Source of the DNA: Stenogyne calaminthoides | Taxonomy: Eukaryota; Streptophyta; Magnoliopsida; Lamiales; Lamiaceae | NCBI GenBank assembly: GCA_037126765.1 | Contig: JBBCBC010000026.1 | Span: 25,330,448 to 25,394,447 of the forward strand | DNA: 64,000 bases | Reading direction: 5' to 3' | Part shown: in pieces, positions 44,788-55,506 of the stretch | Layout of the letters: each line of letters begins with the position of its first letter | Numbering within the stretch: position 1 is the first letter of the stretch | Translations under genes and position numbers: made by a program | The notes under the pieces: generated by a model | Seen by the model: the letters and a program-made list of their open reading frames with translations, nothing else | Told to the model about the DNA's origin: nothing | The model's database searches: none

Positions 44788-47100
44788 TCAATCAAGCATT
44801 TTAGGTGCTTTTTCTCCAAGATCCAGAAGCCCTAGCTCATTGCATAATTCTCTGAATCTGATCTCAGCTAGTGGCTTGGTTAGAATATCAGCTTTCTGTA
44901 TATTAGTATGAATCTTTTCCGTTCTGATATTCTTCTTTTCAACATGATCTCTTATAAAATGGTGTCGACATCCACATGCTTGCATCTTGTATGTAGAACA
45001 GATTCGAAAGTGATTGCAATAAAGACTATTATCGCACACGTAATATAGGTACATTCTTAGCTACAATGTTATAATCCTCATTTCGACTAAGCCGAGCAGC
45101 TTGGGAGCAATGACTTCGTAGCTATATATTCGCTTTCGGTAGTAGATGTCGTGAATCGATGTCCGCTTTTTGAAAACCACGAGATCATTTTTACTTCCTA
45201 AAAATCGACATGTTCTCGAGGTTGATTTTTTTCATCAATCGTGCAACCTCCATAATCGTAATCGGAATACCCACTAAGCTCTAGATTATCATCGATGGGT
45301 AAAATAAACCAAGGTTAATGTTCCTTCAGATACTTAAGAATCCGCTTAGTCGCTTCTAGGTGACTTTGCATCGATTTGCTCGAAACCGCACATACACCCA
45401 TCGCCAAAAGTGATATCCGGGTCATTGGCAACAGTATAGTAGAGATCCAATGAGAGCCCTATATTCTTTTCGATTGGTTTTTCGACCATCCTCATCCGGA
45501 TCCATCTTGAATCCAGATTATCATAGGAATTTCGCTTCCTTACGCTTTTGAACTCCAAACTTAGCCAATAAATTCCTAGTGTACTTTTGCTTGATGATGA
45601 ATATCCCTTCAGACTTTGTTTCACTTGTAGACCCGTAAAGTAACTCATCCGCCCCATCATGGACATCTCGAACTTCCTTGCATCGGTTTGTCAATCTTTC
45701 ACATAGACTCTTGTTGGGAGATCCAAGATGATGTCGCCCACGAGATCCGAACCATCGTAATATCTTCTCCATCTTCTATTATGAATAAGGTTATGTCCAT
45801 GTTCTTTAGTGAACCCACTGCCCATCAAGAACCGAGAGAGTAGATCATACCAAGCTCGAGGAGCTTGTTTCGTGCCATAAAGAGCTTTTTTCTTAAACGG
45901 TAAACTTGGTTGCTCTTTTGAAGCTCGGAGGTTGTTCGACATAAACTTCCTCTCGCTAGTACCCCGCTTAAGAATGCACTCTTTACGTCCATCCGACACA
46001 CAAAGTGAACCCTCTCGTGGGAAAGATATGCTTAAACAAATGAATGGCTTTTAAAGCGGCGCGATCGTGCAAAGGTCTCATCATAATCAATTCATTCCGA
46101 CAGGAATACCCCTTAGCAACAAGTCTTGCCTTATTCTCGGTTATGACATTTTTCTCATCTCTCTTGTTCTTGAATACCCACTTCGCGCCAATTACGCTTG
46201 ATGAGTTGGTTTGTCCACCGGTTCCCAAACTTGATTTCTTTCGAATCGCATTCCAGCTCCTCTCCGCATGGCTAGAATCCAATTTTGCATCTTGTAGAGC
46301 TTCTCTCATCGCTTTTTGGTTCCTTCATAGATGATAACAACAATACATGGCACTTTCACCAACTGATGTCTAGTTTTAACTCTAACAGATGGGTCTCCGA
46401 TGATCGATCAGTTGGATGAGTGGTTATCCCGGTCCTTCTGTTCTGATTTGCGTTGGTTTGGAGAACATCATCCATTTCGATAAAGGTTCATTCTTAGAGA
46501 TTGGGAGTGGTGCGATTTATGATCCACTAGATAAGAACATGTCTCGGTGATGTTGGACTCATCATGTGCCGATGTCTCGCTCGCGGGAACCAGTGTTCCC
46601 CCGAACCGGATGGTTCGGATTGATATATCTCATTTGTACCGAACTTCTTCATCGGCGTTTTTTCGTACCTTAGGATCCGATTGATGATCGGTGAATCGCC
46701 TAGATCCGAATGTATCTTTGTTACAATTTCGATCCTTTTTCCTTGATTGTTAGTCGATCCATTTTCTGAGCATCAGGTACAGGTTGATCAGGTACATCTT
46801 GTTCTGAGGCAGATTTCTCTTGTTCAGAAGATGCTTCATCAAAGACTACATGGGGTGTCTCTTCCACAACTAGGGTTAAATGCATTTGTAAACCCCGAAA
46901 ATTTTGCTAGATGAGGAATATCCTAAGAATATACCCTCATCTCGACTTGGCCTCAAAAAAGTCTTCAACCGACTCTTCCCATTGTTGTGTATGAAACACT
47001 TACACCCAAAAACATGGAAGTAAGAAACACGAGGTTTTCCGCCCTTCCACAGTTTCATAGGGTGTTTTGTAGTGAGCCTTAGTCGGAAGACATACATTCG
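44788..47100 (-). pseudogene. Element C integrase end, reverse transcriptase, RNase H
   Basis: Minus strand: integrase C-terminal part 47097-46876 (TKHPMKLWKGGKPRVSYFHV, VFGCKCFIHNNG, IFLGYSSSSK). RT start 46309-45983 (SSVIGAKWVFKNKRDEKNVI, ENKARLVAKGYS). RT middle and end in pieces (KKALYGTKQAPRAWYDLLSR, then YTRNLLAKFGV, SYFTGLQVKQS). RNase H end 45054-44788 (HHFIRDHVEKKNIRTEKIHT, ADILTKPLAEIRFRELCNEL, then GLLDL). Motif order is copia-type. The text between motifs shows missing or altered dinucleotides rather than long deletions. Confidence 0.85.
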
Positions 47101-49500
47101 AGTATGACATGTAGTGTTGATAGCTTCGCTTTAGAAACGGCTGGGTATTGCATGTTCAAATTTAACATCGTATGCGGCGCTTTTTTTGAGAGTTCTGCTT
47201 TCTCCGATTCGCTACTCCATTTCACAGGGCGTTCTTACGGTGATGTCTCATGTTGTATACCAAACTTAGAGCAAAAAATCGAATAAAAAGAGTTCGTGAA
47301 TTTGCACCTTTATCTCGATCCGATTTTTACTACATCGACACCCTTCTCATTTTGTAATCTCTTTAAAGAAATGTATCTTCGTTGTCGCCTCATTCTTCTT
47401 ATGTAAGAATATAACCTGTAAACTTGGAATAGTCATCCACGATTACGAGTATATTTAAGCCTCACGAGATCGATTGGGTGTAATCGGTCCAAATAGATCC
47501 ATATGAAGCAACCGCAATATCATGGGATGCCGTCCGTGAATTCCTCGAATGAAGCTTTAATTGCTTTTTTTCCTTCCGACACGCGGCACATGTCCGATCC
47601 TTTGAAAATACTTCATTCGGAAGTCCTTCCACTAAAGACATCCTTCTTTATCTTATTAAGAGTTTTAAAGTTCGGGATGGCTCATTCTTTTGTGCGAGCC
47701 AATCGCTACTTTTGGAACTCTTAACAATCGTGCATGCATTTTTTGGGCAACTGTTCCAATCACCGTAGATCGTCCCTTTTCTTGAACCCGTTAGCAAGAT
47801 CTCGTTGAGTGGCTCGATTTTTGATAGTGCATTGATCAGTCGAGAACTCAACAAGGAATCCGTTGGTCACGTAATTGTGAAACCGATAATAGGTTGTGCT
47901 TTAGACCTTCGACATACGAGACTCCGCCATTTGTACATCATCATTCTCTAAGGTTCCAATCCTTTGGTATAGCTAACGTTATCTTCACCGAAGAGTACAC
48001 GCGTGCCTTTCGTTTCTATGTAAGAGCCGAGGAGGTGTTTGCTTCAATCATGTTCTTGAGCATCCACTATCGATGTACCGGATAGTTGCTTGCACACCTC
48101 CTTTTTGTTGGCGGACCACGCCGAACCTTCACCAAATCAGCTTTAGGTACCCCTTTTGGATTGGGTCCCGAGGGGTTAGGATTGGTTTTGGGGATCCATA
48201 TAACAGGCACTTCTATTGAGATCGGCTTAGATCGGAAGGCTCGATTTGTCTCCCATACCTATCAACATAATCATACGCCTCTTTATATGCTTTTCGATTA
48301 GTATGATTATTAGTGTGAACCTTGGGTGACTTAGAAGACTTGGGATTTATCTTTTTCGCTTGTCTTCTTTTCATCCAAAGGTGGTGGTCAGCAGTTGCCT
48401 CGGTTTTCGGGATTATAGGGGTAGGTACGATCGCTACCATCAAAAGATTCATATCTTTTTTGGCATAGGTGTTTTTTGGTTTACCTATAGCTTGCTTATT
48501 ATTCGGTGACCTTGATTGGGTCTCGATTAGACTTCCCTTTACAAAGTTGTCTTTTTTCGGTACCTAACTGTTGATCAAAGTTGAGGTTTCTTGAAGAACT
48601 GGGTTCTTCGTTGATTCCTCTACCGATGCTTTTACGATTGGGGTCCATTTCATTCCTTTTCGATTAGGCACCGCCTTTACCGCTCAATGTGTCTTTTTCC
48701 CTTATTAGATACAAGTTTGGCTTTTATTGTATCTTTGTTTAAACTCGTTTGATTACACCTTTTGAAGTGAATCAAACGGGGCTTTTTGAGGATGTGGAAG
48801 GTTCTCATACCCAAGTCCCTTCTTGTTAATCGTTGTTCGAAAATAGGCGCCATATCTTGAATAGTTTTAGATGACTTTGTGAAAACCTCTATTTTCTTTG
48901 GCTTGCAAATTATCCTCGTAAGATTTTAGACTCTCATGTAGTCGGAATAGCTCATCAAATTTAGCTTGAAGGATTTTGAAGTCATCGCCTTTGTTGTTTG
49001 TTGATTCTAGTCGATCTTTGATCCGCTTCTCCCGATCGTAAGATTTAACTTTCGTAATGTTAAGTTCCTTAGTTACCTTTGAGTAGTTTCAAAGAGATTT
49101 GATTCAAGAATTTTATCGAGATCATTCTCTTTAACAAGTCGATTATTTCGATCCTTAGCTTGTCATTCTCAAACTTCCACCATAAGATAAGTTGTCTACC
49201 GCCTTTGGAGAGATCATCAAGCAATTGCTCGAGAGTAGAGTGCAGTCAATCTCCCACATGTGTGCTAATAATAGCAGGTGAAAAAACAAAGCGGAAGGTT
49301 TGGAGGTTACCTCAGATTGGTCCTCCTCGCCATCGTGCAGATCTCATCGTCATCCAAGAGAATATCGATCTTCATTCTCATAGAAGTCAACAAAGACTGC
49401 TTATCGGGTAAATCTTCTCTGAGGAATATCCAGAATCCTCGGGGAGGGGAGATAGGAATCATCAATTCCGGATGTGTCGTGACCATGGCTTTTTTTCATC
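47101..49500 (-). pseudogene. Element C protease and integrase core region, unreadable
   Basis: By position between gag and integrase C-terminus. Only tiny frames are open. A 79-aa minus frame at 48452-48213 (rich in Lys, Asn and His) may be a linker. No catalytic motif could be read with certainty. Confidence 0.4.
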
Positions 49501-50700
49501 CCTATAACGCTGCTTTCTTCATTCCTCTTTTCTTCCCTTTTTTTTGGCCAGTGCAGGCAATCTACGCCAGTAGTGACTGGGCCTCCAATTGAAGCACGCT
49601 CCTTGATCAACGGAACCTTTCCTTCCAGGTGAGTCACTCCGTCTGTAGGATCTATCAGGTGACTTCCCTTTTCGATAAGTAATCAACTCCTTCACGATCT
49701 GTTATCTCTTCTCTCATCGACCGATTATCTCTTTTCTTTTCATCTCGTGATCTCTTCGATCATCGATCCGGGTTCTTCTCGGAGATCCATTAGCTAATCT
49801 CCTATCTCTTCCTCGGCTATGTTGATAATCTTTATAGAATCTTCGATACTTACCAAGTTGAATATTTGATTTTTCAAGCTTCCTGGTAAGTAGAGCGATC
49901 TGTTCTGCCTGACTTATTATGTTTCCAACAGGTTCAACGGTCTTCGATCTGCTGCTGGGTGCTTTAAACGCAACGGATTTAGACGTTGAGGCTTCGGCGG
50001 GCACCTCGTCTTCATCTGCTTGTCCTCTTTCGATTAAATCGAACTCGTGAGCTTTAAGGCTTAGGAACAAGCTACTTGGTTTCATCCTTGAAATGTCTTG
50101 GCAATCCTTGATTACCGTGGACTTTTATGTCCCATTTTTCTTGGTGAGTGATCTTAAAATCTTGTAGTTGATATCTTTGTCGACACATCTCTACCAAGTT
50201 CTCGTAGCTTATTCACTGACATAGTAATCCTTCCATCGAGCTCGTTGATGGTCTCGTTGGGCAGCATCTTCAGTTTTTCGAACTTTACCAGTTCGGCTTG
50301 TAGACTACTGTCTTTGATCTCGATCATTTTCTTCAAGATATCTCCCGCCCAGAGTATCCCACATTGCTTTTCGCAGTTTGAGATATTTGATCTTCTCCTT
50401 GGTGACTTTATCCATCGCCTTCATGATAATATGCCTGGCGATTGTATTCAGAGTATACAACTTTTTTTCCTCTCAGATCCATCAAGGCTGGGCTTTTTCG
50501 CACAAGATTTCTCGGGGCAAAGTCAGGATCTCCTCCAACTGCAGGGTTGTCGTAATATATGATGATGGGTCCTCTTTCAATGACTTCCATCATTCTGTCA
50601 CTAATCGAACCTAGATGGTTGCACATATAAATGGCCCAATCAAGATACTCATCAATTGAGAACTTCGGTAAATCATGATACATACCGAGGTATTATCCAT
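49500..50700 (-). pseudogene. Element C gag remnants
   Basis: Minus frames 50683-50408 (FSIDEYLDWAIYMCNHLGSI), 50336-50154 (LVKFEKLKMLPNETINELDG) and 50085-49714 (SLFLSLKAHEFDLIERGQAD, SEQIALLTRKLEKSNIQLG). The LKMLPNETINELDGR stretch is typical of copia gag of the UBN2 type, and the last part is a Lys/Arg-rich tail before the expected zinc knuckle. Confidence 0.65.
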
Positions 50701-50821
50701 GCCGAAAGCGATTTTGGAAAAACGAATGAGTTTTAAAACGGTTTTTCAAGATCTGCTCAATTGACCACAAAGATTCTTCCTCAAGAATCGATGATACACA
50801 AAGCCAAATTGGTCTCAGAGA

Positions 50822-50841
50822 ACCACCGCTTCGATACCACT
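50822..50841 (-). other. Primer-binding site of element C
   Basis: Read on the minus strand, TGGTATCGAAGCGGTGG begins one or two bases after the LTR end, a diverged form of the initiator-Met tRNA primer site (TGGTATCAGAGC) used by most copia elements. Confidence 0.65.
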
Positions 50842-52370
50842 TGTAGGTCCCGAACCAAGTTATGCGAGAGCGTAAGTCTAGAGGGGCGGTGAATAGACTT
50901 AAAAACTTTTTTGCGGATCGGTGTGATGGCAATTAGCCCGATCGAGTGTAAGTGATCAGTTTGATCGATATCTAACTTATCGATCGCTCAAGGCGATCGA
51001 TTCGGTATCTATCGATTTAATCGATTTGTCTTGAAGCTAAGTTTTACCCGTGTGAAAAACCGGTTTTAATAAATTAGATTCCAAAGTCAGTCTTTTAACC
51101 AGTTGACTAAAGTGTCAAACTTGATCAGATCAGAAGTTTGGTGCTACCTGATCTTAACTTAGAATATATATGCAGCTTTGAATAAGTTGAGTGCGATTGT
51201 GTAAAGCAGTTAATCAAAGCAGGTAAAAGCACACAAGATTTATAGTGGTTCGAGATAAACCAGTCCCTACGCCCACTCTTCCCTATCACAAGGACACCAA
51301 CTAAACCAATGGACTTAGATTTTTGTGTTAGTCCAACACAAGACACCAACAGATATTTAAAGATTTCTCACTCAACCGATCCCAGAAATCAGAACTAGAA
51401 ACCCTAGTCTGAAATCTTGCTAAACAACTTAACCTAACTTTGGGTTTGGATAAGATTGTTTTGGTTCCAACTATGAAATCTTTTCTAGTGTTTAAGTAGC
51501 CTATCAGCTAAATGAAAAGATTTATGTGCTAAGAACTTATGGGATGAACACTTAAAAAATTAATCTTCAAGTTCGTGTTCTTCGTGCGGAAATCGATTAT
51601 GGCTTGAGCTTCTTGATCATTTCGGTGGTTTTGTCTTCACTCAAGTGTGATCCCATATTTATAGACCTCAAAATCAAAGAGCCGTTGGAGAGCAATTTGA
51701 ATTTCAGGCTATATTTGGTAGACTTGCAGGATTGATGTGAGGTGCTTCAGGAACGGCATGGCCGAAAGCGTGAATAGTGTCTTTTATAGCTAGTAGAGAA
51801 AGCAAGACAAATCCGTGAATTGCCGGCTCCGATCATACGTGTCTCGTTCTTATTGGTTGGCGTGACGACTTTTTCGGTGTTGTTCTTCCAACTAAGGTCG
51901 ACATTCTTCTTGTTCAAATCATAGACGATGATTAGGTGAAACATCACACTGGTGAGTCGACCGATCGATCAAAGTCGATCACCACCGATGGAGTCTTCGG
52001 TGCCGCTTGTCTTAGCTTCAACTAGCAGATTCTACCGATGTAGGTCTTCCGGGTCCGATCTTCAAGTCTTCGAGTATGAGCTTCATGACTTGGTGAGATA
52101 TCCGACTTGATCAGATCGATCCGATCTTCCGATCTTCCGATCTTCGCTTTCCGCCCGCTTGATATCACCGTTTCTTCATATCTTCAGATTCGACCTATAC
52201 ATATTGAGGTTTCCTCAATATGTGACCCATCTATTACATCGCTTGTTCTATACAATAGTTATCAACCGGGTATTCTATAAACGGTAATATAAACATCAAT
52301 ACCTAACAGTCCGACCGGGTCCTATTACATGTGTTTTAGAACTTTCATCAAAACTCTAAATTTCCCAACA
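50842..52370 (-). repeat. LTR of element C (5' LTR on minus strand)
   Basis: A 1529-bp partner of 37728-39249 with the same termini. It is followed directly by the target duplicate GAAGC. Confidence 0.88.
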
Positions 52371-52375
52371 GAAGC

Positions 52376-53835
52376 CCGAGGCGAACATATGGCACAATAT
52401 CAGCAACTAGCAAAGGAGCTGCTTGAACAATTCGAACAAGTTTACATAGAACAATTACCACAATTGGATAATTCATTTGCTGATGCCTTGGCACGATTGG
52501 CAACAGCAGAAGGGGTGACGAGCACGACGGACATTGTGGTCATCACAACTTGTTCGCCATCAATTCCCAGAGTTGTGGTCGCCCATGTGACAGGCGAGCA
52601 AGAAACCTGGATGACTCCAATTTTAAGTTACTTACAAAAAGGACTTCTCCCCGAAAATAAAGCACAAGCTACTCGTCTCAGATTACAAGTTGCTCGATAT
52701 ACTATCCTAGATGGGCATTTATACAAAAGAAGTTTCTCTCTTCCATTATTGAAATGTATTACTCCTGAAGAGGGTCATGTGATTCTGGAACAGATTCATA
52801 ATGGAGTATGCGGAAACCATACAGGTGGGCTTGTCCTGGCATATAAAATCATCAGACAAGGTTACTACTGGCCGAGCCTCAAGAAAGATTCGCTCGCGTA
52901 TGCCCGCGCATGTCATAAGTGTCAGGTATACGCCCCACTTATCCATAGCCCACCCGAAGAACTAGTGTCTGTTTACAACCCGTAGCCATTTGCTAAATGG
53001 GAAATCGATTTGATCGGCCCGTTTCCTACTGGCACATCGGGAGTAAAATATGATGTGGTTGTCGTTGATTACTACACTAAATGGGCGGAAGCTGAAGCCA
53101 TTGTTAAAGCCACCGAACAAAGAATGTGGAATTTTGTTTGGAAAAATATCATTTTTCGTTTTGGGCTTCCCCAGTCATTGGTAACAGATAATGGAAAATA
53201 GTTCGATGGAAGTGAATTCCCATAAAATTGTGCTCGTTGGGGCATAAAGAAGCATTACTCTACTCCGTATTACCCCCAGTCAAACAGACAAGTTGAAGCT
53301 GTCAATAAAATTATCAAGCATACCCTCAAGGCTAAACTTGATAATTCCAAGGGGGGAGGATGGGCTGAAGAGTTACCAGAAATATTATAGGCATATCGTA
53401 CTACTTTCAGAACATCAACTACGGAAACCCCGTTTGCCCTGACATTTGGTGCGGAAGCTGTTATACCAGCAGAAGTAAAGATTCTGAGCCATCGGACAAT
53501 GAGTTTTGGAGAGCACATCAATGACCAGGCGCTCGCCCTAAGTGCAGATCTGTTGGAAGAAAGACGGATGGAGGCCGATTTCAGGAACACTATGTATAAA
53601 AAAAGATCAGAAAAGTTCTACAACTCCAAAGTCCAAACACGCAGGTTCAACGTGGGTAAGCTTGGTTCTAAGACGAGCAATGGGGGTACCAAGTGGTGTG
53701 TTCGGCCGAGCATGGGAAGGTCCATTCAGAGTTACAGAACGTTTGTTAAACGGGGCATATGATTTGGAAGACCTGAATGGAGTTCTGTTGTCCTATTCAT
53801 GGAATGCATCAAATCTGAAAAAGTATTATCAGTAA
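52376..53835 (+). pseudogene. Element B RNase H end and integrase
   Basis: Continues B's RNase H after C: EHMAQYQQLAKELLEQFEQV, then NSFADALARLAT. Then comes the zinc-binding domain GNHTGGLVLAYKIIRQGYYW with CHKCQVYAP, then the core DLIGPFPTGTSGVKYDVVVV, GLPQSLVTDNGK, HYSTPYYPQSN and AYRTTFRTSTTETPFALTFG. Catalytic D, D, E context remains. It is inactivated by TAG at 52983 (expected Trp), TAG at 53199 (expected Gln), TAA near 53225 and TAG at 53388 (expected Trp), and by a frame change near 53650. Confidence 0.9.
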
Positions 53836-55080
53836 CGACGAGCACAACTGGCTAGCTATTGGGGTAAAAAAAAAACCCGAGCATAATCAGCCATTCGGCT
53901 AAGACTAGCAGGACAAACATGAAGGAAGAACACACCGTGTCCGACACAAATTTCTGAATCTTCTAGAAGAAATTATGTCCAGCACTAATAAAAGATAGAA
54001 GATACGTGTCAAAACAAGTTGAGAAGTAGTGGCAACCAAAAAAGGTACGTGTCAATCCTTGAATAAGAACTGGCAAAAACAAGGACAGATGTCAAAATGA
54101 GGATTTAAAGCAAGAGGGCCAACACCAACTAGATATGCCAGCACTTGTTTGGGATAGTAGTATAAATAGGCGTATTGATAGCTGTAGAAGGTGAAAGAAA
54201 AACAGAGAAAAAAGAAAAATACTGCAAACATATTAGAAGAAAATTCAGTTATCGGGAGATAGTTGGTTTGGTATGCCTCCAGACGAAATTTTTGACACTC
54301 GATTCAGCAATCATTTTGCTGACTCAATCATGTGTCCAGGCGCTTGCTCTAGTACGAGCTTTATACCCCGTATCGCAGTCACGAAGGAAAATACTCTCCC
54401 TTCAATTTGGAAAAGCCAATCCAAATCGGGAGAAGTATTTTCTTCTAAACGGGTATTGTCACTCCGAGCACAGGTTGGTGCTCGTTACGGACTCAAGATG
54501 CTTGATAGAGCCATGGTTGTCACTCCACTTTATTCACTGCTTATGCAGTAGTAAATCACTAGTCCCCTACGCATCCTTTAAATCTCCTCCAAGGGGGTGG
54601 GATGTCGTGGCGTACGCATGAAACGACGCGTGGACGCTGATGCTCAGGCATCTACAGAAGGGGATAGAATGGTGCGAGCAAAGGCTCTTGCCCGCGCCTG
54701 ATATAGGCGAGCAGGTGTGCTCGCCACATGCTCATACAGACAGCGGTTCGCATAATCACAACTTGTCCAGAAGGGGCAAACGCTTATGTTGTTGCTGCTC
54801 GAGCATATTACTTGAAGAAGAGTAGACAGGCTGATCATGTCTATTTCAAAACGACGTTTTGAATTTAGCAAAACGATAGTCTGATACCTTTAGTTATGTG
54901 TAATAGAAACAGTTCGCCCCAAGTGTAAAGGTTGTAATAGAATAACAACATGTTGAAAAGTTTTTTGTTTGTTAAGTTTTTCTAGTTAAAGCCTATCAGA
55001 GGTCACACCTAAGCCGGACGACCCAAACAAAGACGAACGAGCAGAAGTTTTTGTTCACCTGACGAAACAATTCGTACTTA
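53836..55080 (+). other. Element B post-integrase non-coding region
   Basis: No gene. A TATA-like AGTATAAATAGG at 54160-54171 stands in front of about 800 bp without coding capacity that contains several GAGCA/GCTCG words also frequent in B's LTR. It could be an ancient LTR fragment, but no TG...CA boundaries or target duplication were found. Confidence 0.4.
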
Positions 55081-55084
55081 GATA

Positions 55085-55330
55085 CCCGCAGTAAAGCGAG
55101 TGATGGGTACGGAGTCGCAACTAAATAAGACGACTCGTACTTACAGATACCTGCAACAAAGAGAGTGATGGGTACGCGGTAGCAGCTAAATAAGACGACC
55201 CGAGCAGAATAGTGATCGCGGCTAACATAAGACGATCACGAAACAAGAAAGGGGGGGTTGCACATAAGTTAACCCATCTGGTCGCAGCTAAATAAGACGA
55301 TCAACCTGATTGCACCTCAATAAGACAATA
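55085..55330 (+). repeat. Tandem repeats in element B 3' region
   Basis: Five diverged copies of a unit built on GCAGCTAAATAAGACGA (near 55115, 55172, 55208, 55283 and 55312), two of them preceded by GATACC.GCA and GTGATGGGTACG words (55085-55105 and 55146-55170). The larger period is about 60 bp. Tat-lineage elements are known to carry hypervariable tandem repeats here. Confidence 0.65.
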
Positions 55331-55506
55331 AAAAAACCAAAGAAGTCAGGGTGGAACAAAGACACTTATCATGTTCGAATTCATTCAGAAGAAAAGATGG
55401 AATAAACTAGGAAACAGAACAAACATCAACCGTTCATCAGCAAAATTTATCCTCCACGATTGAATCAGAGGAAATTGTTCAACAAGCAAGTTCAACAAGA
55501 CAAAAA

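Larger units (their letters stand above)
37728..52370 (-). mobile_element. Element C: Ty1/copia SIRE/Maximus-like, minus strand
   Basis: LTRs 37728-39249 and 50842-52370 (TGTAGGTCCC...TTTCCCAACA). Perfect 5-bp target duplication GAAGC (37723-37727 and 52371-52375) inside element B's RNase H. Total length is 14.6 kb. On the minus strand: primer site like TGGTATC (initiator-Met type) at 50841-50822, gag, integrase, RT, RNase H, and a post-pol region of about 5.5 kb with env-like-position ORF remnants, the layout of SIRE elements. All genes are broken by frequent 1-5 bp indels. Confidence 0.88.

Noticed and set aside
53836..55080. Solo LTR with TATA box at 54160
   Set aside because: No TG...CA termini or target duplication could be set; left as uncharacterised part of element B.
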